Part shown: positions 10,269 through 19,481 of the stretch, piece by piece
Numbering within the stretch: position 1 is the first letter of the stretch
How the letters are laid out: each line of letters opens with the position of its first letter
Assembly (NCBI RefSeq): GCF_000949135.2
Contig: NZ_JTAN02000003.1
Location: forward strand, 496,001-560,000
Direction: 5' to 3'
DNA from: Burkholderia sp. USMB20
GTDB taxonomy: Bacteria; Pseudomonadota; Gammaproteobacteria; Burkholderiales; Burkholderiaceae
Length of the DNA: 64,000 nt
Notes under the pieces: generated by a model
What the model was told of the DNA's origin: nothing
Seen by the model: only the letters and a program-made list of their open reading frames with translations
Databases searched by the model: none
Program-made: the position numbers and the translations under genes

Positions 10269-11588
10269 TTACGCACGCGCCGGACGCATCAACGCGGTAC
10301 ACGCGAGCGCGAACACGCCGAAGCCGACGAGGTACGCGATCACGTAGTGCGGCTGGCCGCCGCCGGCCTTGAGCAGCGACGTCGCGATCATCGGCGCGAA
10401 GCCGCCGCCGATCACGCCGGCGAGCTGCACCGACAGCGAGATGCCGCTGTAGCGGATTTCCGCCGGGAACTGCTGCGCGAACAGCAGCGACTCCGGCGCA
10501 TACAGGATCGGGAACACGATGCCGAGGCCGAGCACGATCGCCCACCATGCGGTCGACGTCTGCTGCGTGCCGAGCATCAGGAAGAACGGCGCCGCGAACA
10601 GGCACATCAGCACGAGGCCGATCGCGAACATCCGGCGCTGGCCGATGCGGTCGCTGAGATGCCCGCACAGCGGCATCGTGACGAGCGACAACGCCGCGCC
10701 GGCCGTGATCGCGTGCAGCATCTCGGCCTTCGGCAGATGCAGCTGCTGCGTCGCATACGCGAGCGCGAACGTGACGACCATGTAGAACCAGGTGTTTTCC
10801 GCGGCACGTGCGCCGACGATCGTCAGCACCTCGCGCGGATGGCGGCGCAGCGCGGCCGTCACCGGCGACTTCTCGGCCTTGCCCTGGCGCTGCATCTTCT
10901 CGAAGTCCGGCGACTCGGGCACCTTCGCGCGGATGAACCAGCCGAGGCCGACCAGCGCGATGCTCGCGAGGAACGGCACGCGCCAGCCCCACGACAGCAT
11001 GTCGGCTTCCGGCAGCGCGGCCACCGCGGCCATCGCGACCGACGACAGGATCAGCCCGAGCCCGACGCCCGTCTGCGGCAGGCTGCCGAACAGCCCCTTG
11101 CGGCCCTTCGGCGCGTGCTCGACGGCCATCAGCACCGCGCCGCCCCATTCGCCGCCGACCGCCATCCCCTGCAGGAAGCGCATCGCGATCAGCAGCGCGG
11201 CGGCCCAGTAGCCGATGCGGTCGTACGACGGGATCAGCCCGATGATCATGCTCGGCACGCCCATCAGCAGCAGCGTGATCATCAGCATCGACTTGCGGCC
11301 GATGCGGTCGCCGAAGTGGCCGAACACGATGCCGCCCATCGGCCGGCCGATGAAGCCGACCGCGAACGTGCCGAACGCGGCGAGCGTGCCGACGACGGGG
11401 TCCAGCGACGGGAAGAAGATGCGGTTGAACACGAGCGCGGCCGCCGTGCCGTAGAGGAAGAAGTCGTACCACTCGATCGTGGTGCCGGCCATGCTGGCCC
11501 AGCCGGCCAGCAGGTAGTGCCGCGCGGTGCGGGCGGGCGCCGGCGTCGCGATGGCTGCATGCTCATCGAGGGTGGATCGCGTCTGCAT
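10269..11588 (-). CDS. MHS-family metabolite:H+ symporter (MFS)
   Basis: 439 residues with about 12 membrane segments. The first segment has the MHS hallmark TTIEWYDFFLYG and the loop after helix 2 has GFIGRPMGGIVFGHFGDRIG. Relatives carry shikimate, 2-oxoglutarate, proline or other organic acids. Being first in the transporter-mmsA-mmsB operon, it may import a branched acid such as 3-hydroxyisobutyrate; this is inference from context. The lysR gene begins about 160 bp away in the opposite direction. Confidence 0.85.
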   Translation of the reverse strand: MQTRSTLDEHAAIATPAPARTARHYLLAGWASMAGTTIEWYDFFLYGTAAALVFNRIFFPSLDPVVGTLAAFGTFAVGFIGRPMGGIVFGHFGDRIGRKSMLMITLLLMGVPSMIIGLIPSYDRIGYWAAALLIAMRFLQGMAVGGEWGGAVLMAVEHAPKGRKGLFGSLPQTGVGLGLILSSVAMAAVAALPEADMLSWGWRVPFLASIALVGLGWFIRAKVPESPDFEKMQRQGKAEKSPVTAALRRHPREVLTIVGARAAENTWFYMVVTFALAYATQQLHLPKAEMLHAITAGAALSLVTMPLCGHLSDRIGQRRMFAIGLVLMCLFAAPFFLMLGTQQTSTAWWAIVLGLGIVFPILYAPESLLFAQQFPAEIRYSGISLSVQLAGVIGGGFAPMIATSLLKAGGGQPHYVIAYLVGFGVFALACTALMRPARA

Positions 11589-11745
11589 GGTGTCTCCGGT
11601 TTTATTGCCCGCGGCTCATGGTCCGCAGGTCACGGTCGAGTATAGTTATGCGCGGATCCATGATGTACCGACAAGAAAACCGGTTGGATGTGCATTTATG
11701 CATATCGGAACCCGGCCCCGAGACACCTGCCCTTTTTTCCCGCCG

Positions 11746-12699
11746 ATGCGACACGCCACCGAGCCGGTTTCCGGCAACCTGAACTGGGACGACCTGCGCT
11801 TCTTCCTCGAAGTCGCCCGCACGCAGCGCGCGAGCGGGGCGGCGAAGCGGCTCGGGGTCGACTACACGACCGTCGCGCGGCGCATTCGCGCACTCGAGGC
11901 CGCGATGGGTACGCTTTTGTTCGACAAGTCTCGCTCGGGTGGCTTCACGCTGACCGCCGAGGGGCAGCGGCTCGTCGCGTATGCGGACGCGATGGAGACG
12001 ACCGTGCAGTCCGCATGCGACCAGGTCGCGAACACCGGCGAGGCGCTGTCGGGCCACGTGCGGATCGGGTCGACCGAAGGGTTTGGCTGCTTTTTCCTCG
12101 CGCCGCAGCTCGCGCGGTTTCGCGTCGCGCACCCGCATGTGACGGTCGACCTGCTGCCGGTCCCGCATTTCGTCAACTTGCCGAAGCGCGAGGCCGACCT
12201 CGCGATCACGCTCGAGCGGCCCGAACGCGGGCCTTACGTGGTCACGAAGCTGTGCGACTACCAGTTGCGGCTCTATGCGACGCGCGACTATCTGGCGAGT
12301 CATCCGCCGATCGCCTGCACCGACCATCTCGCGCGGCATGCGTTCATCAGTTACGTCGACGATCTCGCGTTCAGCAGCGAACTGCTGTACCTGGAGCGCG
12401 CGGTGCCCGGCGCGACGGCCGGGCTACGCACGACGAGCGTGATCGCGCAGGTGTTCGCGGCGCTGCAGGGCGGCGCGCTCGCGATCCTGCCGTGCTTCAT
12501 GGCGGCCACGCAGCCGGCGCTGGTGCCGGTGCTGCCGGACGACGTGGTGGTCACGCGGTGCTTCTGGCTGACGTGTCGCGAGGATCTGCGCAAGCTGCGG
12601 CGCGTGACGGCGCTGTGGGATTACCTGCGCGCGGCGGCGGACGCGAACCGGGCGTTGTTGATGGGGGAGTCTGACGAACTGCGATTCATCGGGAATTGA
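11746..12699 (+). CDS. LysR-type transcriptional regulator
   Basis: 317 residues from MRHATEPVSG. The N-terminal winged helix-turn-helix is seen in RFFLEVARTQRASGAAKRL and DYTTVARRIRALEAAMG, followed by an effector-binding domain (residues ~95-300). An earlier in-frame ATG at 11698 would add 16 residues, and neither start has a strong ribosome site. It is divergent from the MHS-mmsA-mmsB operon, the classical position for its own target. Confidence 0.9.
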   Translation: MRHATEPVSGNLNWDDLRFFLEVARTQRASGAAKRLGVDYTTVARRIRALEAAMGTLLFDKSRSGGFTLTAEGQRLVAYADAMETTVQSACDQVANTGEALSGHVRIGSTEGFGCFFLAPQLARFRVAHPHVTVDLLPVPHFVNLPKREADLAITLERPERGPYVVTKLCDYQLRLYATRDYLASHPPIACTDHLARHAFISYVDDLAFSSELLYLERAVPGATAGLRTTSVIAQVFAALQGGALAILPCFMAATQPALVPVLPDDVVVTRCFWLTCREDLRKLRRVTALWDYLRAAADANRALLMGESDELRFIGN

Positions 12700-12842
12700 G
12701 CGCAGCGGTGCGTCATGGGCGGTCCGTCCCGTGTCGATCGATGGATTTCGTGCCGCGTACCGGTTTGACATAGTGGTTTCGCGGGGCGGGCGCGCCTGTG
12801 GCGGCCTGGTGTCCCGCGTTTTTCGTCATCCGGAGGTGTGTC

Positions 12843-13118
12843 ATGAAAAAGAAGACAGCAATCCTGATCGTCGCGGCCGGCGCCGACCCCACGGGGCTCG
12901 CAGTCGGGCAAATCATCAGCGGAAGCGGCAGCATGGGCCGCGTCGGCATGAAGATCACGAGCGTGAAGCAGCAGACCGCGTTCGCCGACCGGCCCTACGT
13001 CCTCGAAGTCGCGACACTCGAGGCGACATGGTTCGACGACGCCAATCCGATCACGACGATCAGCTACAACAACGAACGCAATCGGGCCGCGGTGACGACC
13101 TGCACGTTCACGTCGTGA
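12843..13118 (+). CDS. Hypothetical protein, 91 aa
   Basis: A strong ribosome site (GGAGGTG) precedes MKKKTAILIVAAG, supporting a real small gene. The N-terminus has three lysines and a short hydrophobic run, then glycine-rich sequence (SGSGSMGRVGMK). The remainder is a beta-rich polar region ending in TTCTFTS. There is no convincing signal cleavage site and no family I recognise. It sits between the lysR gene and a convergent haloacid-dehalogenase-like gene. Confidence 0.65.
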   Translation: MKKKTAILIVAAGADPTGLAVGQIISGSGSMGRVGMKITSVKQQTAFADRPYVLEVATLEATWFDDANPITTISYNNERNRAAVTTCTFTS

Positions 13119-13143
13119 TCGCCATCCGGGCACGCGGTTGGTG

Positions 13144-13866
13144 TCAACCCGGACAACCGAGCCGATCCGCGAGTTCGTTCAGGTCCTTGACGTCGAAGTC
13201 CCACGCGTCGTCGGCTTTCAGGTCGGTCGTCTGGTTCGGCCCGTGTTCGGTCGGCCGCAGCACGAACGCGGTCGCGAGCCCGAGTCGCCGCGCGGCGGCC
13301 AGATCGCCGTTGTGCGCGGCAACCAGGCACAGCTCGGCCGGCTCGAGACCGAGAATCTCGACCGCTTCGGTATAGACCCTCGGCGACGGCTTGTACGCGT
13401 GCGCGACTTCGGCGCCGAGGATCGCGTCCCACGGCAGGCCGCCGTGCTTCGCGACGTCGACCATCAGCCGGATATTGCCGTTCGACAGCGGCGCGATCAC
13501 GTAGCGCCGCTTCAGCCGCTGCAGCGCCGAGACGGAGTCGGGCCACGGATCGAGCCGGTGCCACGCGAGGTTGAGCGCGTCGATCTCCGCGTCGGGCACG
13601 CCGTCAATCCCGTAGCGGTCGAGCGTGCGCACCAGGTTCTCGCGGTGCAGCACGTCGAGCCGCACGTAGCGCCTGCGCCCGCTGCGGATTTCCTCCATCG
13701 ACGGCGCATATTCGCGGCGCCACGTATCGGCGAATTCGAACGGATCGCGATCCGGCGCATGGCGCGCCAGGAACGTGGCGGCTTCGCGCGCGACGCCGTT
13801 TCTCCAGTCGACGATCGTTCCGAACACGTCGAAAACGAGCGCCTTGATGTCGGCAGGGTTCGTCAT
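13144..13866 (-). CDS. Type II haloacid dehalogenase-like HAD hydrolase
   Basis: 240 residues. HAD motif I is VFDVFGTIVDW with nucleophile Asp-13, motif II is PLSNGN, and the motif III Lys lies in AYKPSPRVY. The late AHNGDL segment takes the place of the usual AHxWD sequence of L-2-haloacid dehalogenases. Such enzymes hydrolyse short 2-halo acids, but many close relatives have unknown substrates. The gene is monocistronic. Confidence 0.85.
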   Translation of the reverse strand: MTNPADIKALVFDVFGTIVDWRNGVAREAATFLARHAPDRDPFEFADTWRREYAPSMEEIRSGRRRYVRLDVLHRENLVRTLDRYGIDGVPDAEIDALNLAWHRLDPWPDSVSALQRLKRRYVIAPLSNGNIRLMVDVAKHGGLPWDAILGAEVAHAYKPSPRVYTEAVEILGLEPAELCLVAAHNGDLAAARRLGLATAFVLRPTEHGPNQTTDLKADDAWDFDVKDLNELADRLGCPG

Positions 13867-14178
13867 GGGATTTTCGTGAAGGTCGGTCGAGGGGGGACGC
13901 GACGCGCGCCGAGGCGGCAGCGCGCGACGCCGGTTCGAATGACATTGAATCACGTATCCGCGAAGACGGCTGGCGGCGTCGCGGCGATGGCGGCGCGCGG
14001 TGCGGCATCGAGGGTGCATGAGGGCGAGGCGGAGCGGGGAAAACCGGTATCGCACCGCCCGTCACGGGCCTTCGGCCATGACCTTCGGCACATTCCTGCC
14101 CGCGTGCGCGGAGCCTACGCTGGGCAGGTCGCCGGTGCGTGCCGGCGGCGTTCCCCAACCAACCGACAAGGACATGCC
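13867..14178. other. 312-bp divergent intergenic region
   Basis: This region separates the HAD hydrolase gene from the 75-residue hypothetical gene, which point away from each other. It should hold both promoters. No clear operator, RNA gene or further coding sequence was seen. Confidence 0.5.
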
Positions 14179-14406
14179 ATGCCGACCATTTCAGTCTACG
14201 GGTTCAATCCGGACGGCGGCCCGAGCGCGCTCGGCGCGCAAGCCACGCGCGACAACCTCAACGAGGACCATCCGACGTGGGCCGTGACGCTGGCCTACAC
14301 CGCGAGCACCACGACGGCCGTCTTCACGTCGGCCACGGCGTCCGACGCGGATCTCAGGGCCGCGCTGGAGACGGCGTATCCGCCGGCAAGCTACCACGTG
14401 GTTTAG
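14179..14406 (+). CDS. Hypothetical protein, 75 aa
   Basis: Starts MPTISVYGFNPDGGP after an AAGGA ribosome site and ends YPPASYHVV. The middle is rich in Thr, Ala and Ser (YTASTTTAVFTSATASDADL). It has no signal peptide, cysteines or membrane segment. I do not recognise the family. A large perfect palindrome follows the stop codon, consistent with a terminated short transcript. Confidence 0.6.
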   Translation: MPTISVYGFNPDGGPSALGAQATRDNLNEDHPTWAVTLAYTASTTTAVFTSATASDADLRAALETAYPPASYHVV

Positions 14407-15788
14407 GTATCGCGGGCGCCCGCCCGGGCCGGCCCGGGCGGGGATAGTTCATGTGGCGCAACGCGCGCCGGCGGCTGCGGCGCGGGCCGGGTTCGCGCCG
14501 CAAGCGCGGCGCGTGCGGACGTGCGGCAATCAGCTCTTGTCGTACGAGAACTGGATGCCCGCGGTGCCGCCGGTTTCGATGAACAGGTTGATGAACGCGG
14601 GGACGGTTGCGCTGCGCGCCCAGTCGCGGCGCTCAGGCCCGTCGACAATGAGCTGACGTTGCCGTTGGTCGCATTCAAGCTGGTCGACAACGATCCGACG
14701 TCGGTCGATTCCTGAGTCGACAGTGCCCCGAGGGTACTGTTGGTCGTGTTCAGACCTGTCGACAGCGAGCTCACACCGCTTTGTGCCGTGCTGATGCCGG
14801 CGGCAGCCGAAGTCGACAGACTCGCCACGTTGTTGTTCGTGGCGCTCAGGCCCGTCGACAATGAGCTGACGTTGCCGTTGGTCGCATTCAAGCTGGTCGA
14901 CAACGATCCGACGTCGGTCGATTCCTGAGTCGACAGTGCACCGAGGGTACTGTTGGTCGTGTTCAGACCTGTCGACAGGGAGGTCACGCCGCTTTGCGCC
15001 GTGCTGATGCCGGCCGCAGCCGACGTCGACAGGCTTGCCACGTTGCTGTTGGTGGTATTCAAGCTGGTCGACAACGATCCGACGTCGGTCGATTCCTGGG
15101 TCGACAGTGCCCCGAGGGTACTGTTGGTCGTGGTCAGGCTCGTCGACAGGGAGGTCACGCCGCTTTGTGCCGTGCTGATACCGGCCGCGGCCGACGTCGA
15201 CAGGCTTGCCACATTGCTGTTGGTGGTATTCACGCTGGTCGACAGCGATCCGACGTCGGTCGACTCCTGCGTCGACAGTGCACTGAGGGTGCTGTTGGTC
15301 GTGTTCAGGCCGGTCGACAACGAGGTCACGCCGCTTTGCGCCGTGCTGATGCCGGCGGCAGCCGACGTCGACAGACTCGCCACATTGCTGTTGGTGGTAT
15401 TCACGCTGGTCGACAGCGATCCGACGTCGGTCGATTCCTGGGTCGACAGTGCCCCGAGGGTACTGTTGGTCGTGTTCAGGCCCGTCGACAACGAACTCAC
15501 GCCGCTTTGTGCCGTGCTGATACCGGCGGCAGCCGACGTCGACAGACTCGCCACGTTGCTGTTGGTGGTGTTCAGACCTGTCGACAGCGAGCTCACGCCG
15601 CTTTGCGCCGTGCTGATACCGGCCGCAGCCGAGGTCGACAGGCTTGCCACGTTGCTGTTGGTGGTGTTCAGACCTGTCGACAACGAACTCACGCCGCTTT
15701 GTGCAGTGCTGATACCGGCCGCAGCCGAGGTCGACAGGCTTGCCACGTTGCTGTTTGTGGTGTTCAGACCTGTCGACAACGAGCTCAC
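14403..15788 (-). pseudogene. Trimeric autotransporter adhesin, 3' stalk part, anchor missing
   Basis: This is the continuation of the adhesin whose 5' part is at 15972-17303, in the same overall frame. It encodes about 380 residues of stalk repeats built on SLSTGLNTTNSNVA and SLSTSAAAGISTAQSGV. After the last repeat the frame becomes Arg/Pro/Ala-rich, non-family sequence and ends at 14403. No YadA-type C-terminal beta-barrel anchor follows in any frame. In another frame the DNA just after the repeats encodes a hydrophobic tail ending IQFSYDKS with its stop at 14530-14532. Without an anchor the protein could not be exported or displayed in the usual way, so the locus is probably decayed or rearranged. 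Confidence 0.7.
14419..14442. terminator. 24-bp perfect GC palindrome between convergent genes
   Basis: CCCGCCCGGGCC is followed directly by its exact complement, so the 24 bases can form a very stable hairpin. It lies 13 bp after the 75-residue gene and at the tail of the convergent adhesin reading frame. No T-run follows on the plus strand, so it may stop transcription only weakly or act in both directions. Confidence 0.45.
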
Positions 15789-16545
15789 GCCGCTTTGTGC
15801 CGTGCTGATACGGCCGCAGCCGAGGTCGACAGGCTTGCCACGTTGCTGTTGGTGGTGTTCAGACCTGTCGACAACGAGCTCACGCGCTTGTGCAGTGCTG
15901 ATACCGCCGCAGCCGAGTCGGCAGACTCGCCACGTTGCTGTTGGTGGTGTTCAGACCTGTCGACAGCGAGCTCACGCCGCTTTGTGCAGTGCTGATACCG
16001 GCCGCAGCCGAGGTCGACAGGCTTGCACGTTGCTGTTGGTGTTGTTCAGACCTGTCGACAGCGAGCTCACGCCGCTTTGTGCCGTGCTGATACCGGCCGC
16101 AGCCGAGGTCGACAGGCTTGCCACGTTGCTATTGGTGGTGTTCAGACCCGTCGACAACGAACTCACGCCGCTTTGCGCCGCGCTGATCCCCGTCGAGGTT
16201 GAAGTCGACAGGCTCGCCGCGTTACTGTTCGTCGTGCTCAGGCCCGTCGACAACGAGCTCACGCCGCTCTGAGCCGTGCTGATCCCCGTCGAAGTCGAAG
16301 TCGACAGGCTTGTCACGTTACTGTTCGTGGTGCTCAACCCCGTCGACAACGAACTCACGCCGCTTTGCGCCGTGCTGATCCCCGTCGAAGTCGAAATCGA
16401 CAGGCTCGTCACGTTACTGTTCGTGGTGTTCAGGCCCGTCGACAGCGAGCTCACGCCGCTCTGAGCCGTGCTGATCCCCGTCGAAGTCGAAGTCGACAGG
16501 CTCGTCATGTTATTGTTCGTCGTACTCAAGCTCGTGGAGAGCGAA
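14640..16545 (-). repeat. Tandem stalk repeats of the trimeric autotransporter
   Basis: About 1.9 kb of imperfect tandem repeats. The commonest unit is 96 bp (32 residues), a 15-residue SSLSTGLNTTNSNVA block plus a 17-residue SLSTSAAAGISTAQSGV block. Some units replace part of this with ALSTQESTDVGSLSTS. Fifteen-residue periodicity is typical of right-handed coiled-coil stalks in YadA-like adhesins. Units near the 5' end of the gene have STSTG in place of SAAAG, showing older divergence. Confidence 0.9.
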
Positions 16546-17303
16546 AAGAGCTGCCCGCCGTTAACCGCATCCGTCGAACCGGACGCCACATTCCCGCTCG
16601 ACACATTGATGATCTTGCGCTGCAGCGAGCTGCTACCCACGCTCACCACGTTGGCCGCGCCCGCGTCGGTGCTGCTGGAACCCAGCGCAACGGAGTTTGT
16701 CCCCGTAGCCGTCGCGCTGTTGCCAATCGCCGTGGTGTTGGTGATATTCAGCGGGCTGCCGCTGGTTCCCGATCCAGCAGATGCCCCCAACGCTACGTTC
16801 CCGTTACCGTTCACGTACTGACCAGCGCTCGTACCGACTGCCGTGTTGTTGCTGCCCGTAACGGCATAGCTGGAATTGGCTCCGCTTCCCGTGTTGTTGC
16901 TGCCCGTGACGCTGTAGCTCGAATAAGCCCCGTTACCCGTATTCGAGTCCCCCGTGACGTTGTAGCTCGAAAAAGCGCCGTTACCCGTGTCTGAGTTGCC
17001 GGTCAAGCCGGTACCGCTCACATACCCGTAGAACGTGTTGTTGGTCCCGCTTCCCGGGTACGTCGCCGAGGTGCTTCCACAAGTGTCGCTGCTGGGACCG
17101 TGGTTATAGCAAGTGCTGTCGGCCCATCCCAGCTGCGGAAGAGACATGCACGTGCCAGCCGCCAGCGCGGCGGCAGCAACGGCCCGCACTCGCCGTACCG
17201 CACGTGAGCGCCCCCCTGACTTCCCCTGTCCCGTCGCGCTCTCCGCAACGACAACCATCTGATTCAGCCGTCTGCTGAAAATGCACTTGTAGATCTTGTT
17301 CAT
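15972..17303 (-). CDS. Trimeric autotransporter adhesin, 5' part (signal, head, neck, first stalk repeats)
   Basis: 443 residues. The extended signal peptide (MNKIYKCIFSRRLNQMVVVAES) is the type V secretion form, with likely cleavage after LGWA (Ala-61). The head has repeated NTGNGAYSSYSVTGS and ALGASA/VALGSS motifs of the Hep_Hag type. A neck (KIINVSSGNVASGSTDAVNG) begins near residue 228, followed by LSTS stalk repeats. Several one- or two-base losses between 15811 and 16026 break the frame, and reading ends at 15972. The missing bases sum to six, so the distal repeats return to the same frame. The next upstream gene, in the same direction, is a glycosyltransferase. Confidence 0.85.
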   Translation of the reverse strand: MNKIYKCIFSRRLNQMVVVAESATGQGKSGGRSRAVRRVRAVAAAALAAGTCMSLPQLGWADSTCYNHGPSSDTCGSTSATYPGSGTNNTFYGYVSGTGLTGNSDTGNGAFSSYNVTGDSNTGNGAYSSYSVTGSNNTGSGANSSYAVTGSNNTAVGTSAGQYVNGNGNVALGASAGSGTSGSPLNITNTTAIGNSATATGTNSVALGSSSTDAGAANVVSVGSSSLQRKIINVSSGNVASGSTDAVNGGQLFSLSTSLSTTNNNMTSLSTSTSTGISTAQSGVSSLSTGLNTTNSNVTSLSISTSTGISTAQSGVSSLSTGLSTTNSNVTSLSTSTSTGISTAQSGVSSLSTGLSTTNSNAASLSTSTSTGISAAQSGVSSLSTGLNTTNSNVASLSTSAAAGISTAQSGVSSLSTGLNNTNSNVQACRPRLRPVSALHKAA

Positions 17304-17321
17304 GTTGTCCCCCAGTTCTCA

Positions 17322-18908
17322 TCAGCGCCAGTTCGCGGAGAGCGCTTGCAGACAGGTTCCCCAGTCCGCGCGCGCTTCTTGCCTGTATGTCACGACATCG
17401 GGATACCAGGCGGTGTCTCCAAACCACCGCCAATCGGCATGCTTTTGCAAAAGCACATGTGTCTTCAGTCCAAGCGCACCCGCAAGATTGGCGCTCGACG
17501 TACACACCGACACGATTTCGTCCAGACACTGCATTGCCGCTGCAGTCCGGCTGAAGTCGGTCAAAAAATGAGAAAGATCGGTAACAGGCAAATCGGGCAC
17601 GCCGGCGAGAACCGCGCGATGTTCAGCGGGCATCAGCGAATAGAAGCGCACACAGCCAATGTCTTTCAGATACGCGTTCAGCAGCTCCGATGGCACACTG
17701 CGCGCAAGCCGGTTCGACGCGGTCGAGACGGGATTGGCCGACCACACGATGCCGATATGCCGGCAACCCTCGCCCGAGCGCGACTGCGCGACCAACTGCC
17801 GCGCAGTGCGCTGATCCTCTGGCGCCGGCTTCAGGTAAGCGACCGGCTCAGGTTTGTCCACCCACAAAGGTAAATCGCCGATCGAGATTTGCCAGATCCT
17901 TAAGGACTGTTTATCAACTGCGAGAAGATCCGGCGCTTGCGTGACCATTCCCCCCAATACCGATGCCGACGGAAAACTCGCGCGGAACAGCCGCACGAGC
18001 GCGGGCCGGCACACTACCACCACGCGCATATTGGCCGACCGCGCCCGCTTCAGCAGCAGCGGCAGAAACGCGGCAAATAGGATCTCGTCACCGGCACCTT
18101 GCTCGCCGGAAACAATCAAGGTCGAGCCCGCTTCGAACTGGCCATTCCATGCGGAATACGGAAAGCGCATGCCCTTGAGGCTGATTTTCTTTCCCGCATC
18201 GAAACGCCTCGCATAATGTGGCCAGGCGTCCCTGAACCGCCCTCTGCCAAGCAGAAAATGCGCGTATTCCCAATGCGTGACCGGATCGTTGTCGTCGGCG
18301 ATTTGCGTCTCGAACAGGGCCTGGGCACGCTCATCCAGTCCCAGACAAGCGCAGCACACGGCCATCCGGTGTGCCGCCTTGTCGCGCAATCTGCCCTCGA
18401 GGTGAGCCAGTCGGTCAAAGCATTCGAGCGCCTTGCCGAAATGCTCCCGGAGCCGGAGAAGCTCGCCGTAATTCCATAACGCATTGGCACAATCCGGATC
18501 TCTTTCCAGGCAGGCGCGATACTCATACATCGCGAGTTCTTGCTGCCCGGATTCGTGCAAGGCGACTGCCAGGTTGTAGCGAATCTGCGGATCATCAGGC
18601 GCGAGCGCGGCGGCCCGCGTGAACTCATCGAGCGCCTCGCGTGGTCGGCCACCTTGATTCAATGCCACGCCCAGGAGCAGACGCAGGAAGCCGCAGCCCT
18701 GATCGACAGAGATGGCCTGCCTCGCGCACTCGGCACTTTGCTCAAAGTGCCCGTCATTCAAAAGTTGCAACGCTCGCTGCGACAGTGCCGCGGTGCGCGT
18801 TGGCCAGCCGGGCTCGACCTCCGCTGTCGCACCAGAAGGAAGCGGCAATACGCCGGTGATGCGTGCCAGCCTTGAAGGTGGCGAATGCAAGTCATTTCTG
18901 CATTTCAT
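17322..18908 (-). CDS. TPR-containing glycosyltransferase-like protein
   Basis: 528 residues. The N-terminal half (~37-200) has tetratricopeptide repeats such as LNQGGRPREALDEFTRAAAL and YRACLERDPDCANALWNYGE. The C-terminal half has segments typical of TPR-linked glycosyltransferases: SGEQGAGDEILFAAFLPLLL, HIGIVWSANP, and SSANLAGALGLKTHVLLQ followed by DWRWFGDTAWYP. There is no signal peptide, so it is probably cytoplasmic. It ends only 18 bp before the adhesin start, suggesting co-expression and possible glycosylation of the adhesin. The acceptor and sugar are unknown. Confidence 0.75.
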   Translation of the reverse strand: MKCRNDLHSPPSRLARITGVLPLPSGATAEVEPGWPTRTAALSQRALQLLNDGHFEQSAECARQAISVDQGCGFLRLLLGVALNQGGRPREALDEFTRAAALAPDDPQIRYNLAVALHESGQQELAMYEYRACLERDPDCANALWNYGELLRLREHFGKALECFDRLAHLEGRLRDKAAHRMAVCCACLGLDERAQALFETQIADDNDPVTHWEYAHFLLGRGRFRDAWPHYARRFDAGKKISLKGMRFPYSAWNGQFEAGSTLIVSGEQGAGDEILFAAFLPLLLKRARSANMRVVVVCRPALVRLFRASFPSASVLGGMVTQAPDLLAVDKQSLRIWQISIGDLPLWVDKPEPVAYLKPAPEDQRTARQLVAQSRSGEGCRHIGIVWSANPVSTASNRLARSVPSELLNAYLKDIGCVRFYSLMPAEHRAVLAGVPDLPVTDLSHFLTDFSRTAAAMQCLDEIVSVCTSSANLAGALGLKTHVLLQKHADWRWFGDTAWYPDVVTYRQEARADWGTCLQALSANWR

Positions 18909-19481
18909 ACGTACCCCCCGAACACGTCGTGTATCGAGTTCTCACTGCGCGCGTGAGCGCGGCTCAATCAACGTGTACGGGGGGGATGCGAGAAGGCAGC
19001 CGCATGGCAGCCGTAGCGTACTTGGACATGATTTCCCCGAGCTGCGTTTTGGTTGTTCGTTGCCTGCACTGGGCTTTACGGCCGTGCGGCTTGGATGTGT
19101 GCGAAACACGTGAGCAAGGAGTGGACCAGCACGCGGTGGCTCAATGACCACGGGGCCGAGCGATCGACAGGCGATGTGAGGCAACGTTCGGCCCCCAACG
19201 TTGTTTCAGTTCTGAAACTCCAGAAGGACGCGCCGATTCTCCAAGTCCGGCGCGCAGCAAGGAAACACACGTATGGCGCAGCTTTGCGCCGACGGCAGGC
19301 ATTCGATTCCTGCGTCCCCATTGCTGTGATTTATCTAAAAATGTTTCAATCGTGCAACTCGCGGCCGGGAACGATGCCGTATGGGGTAATCGTCCTGTTC
19401 GGGCATGTGTGTGACCCGCCTGGGGGAATTTTCGGACCAGTTGAAACTGAGAGAATGGCTTCCAGCGGAGAAAGGGAAGTC
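18909..19481. other. 573-bp non-coding stretch with the left end of an IS relic
   Basis: No convincing gene was found. Its left part should hold the promoter of the glycosyltransferase-adhesin operon. From about 19405 the sequence GTGTGACCCGCCTGGGGG begins what looks like the left end of an IS3-family element leading into the orfA relic. Confidence 0.4.

Noticed and set aside
10203-11645. A 480-codon plus-strand frame opposite the MHS transporter
   Set aside because: Antisense shadow, extremely rich in Arg, Asp, His and Gln; the minus strand encodes a canonical MFS protein.
14953-16272. A long repetitive plus-strand open frame across the adhesin stalk
   Set aside because: Shadow of the minus-strand repeats; only the minus strand gives signal peptide, head and neck domains.
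14640-16545. Tandem repeats considered as a CRISPR array
   Set aside because: Units are 96 bp, adjacent and coding, with no unique spacers and no cas genes.
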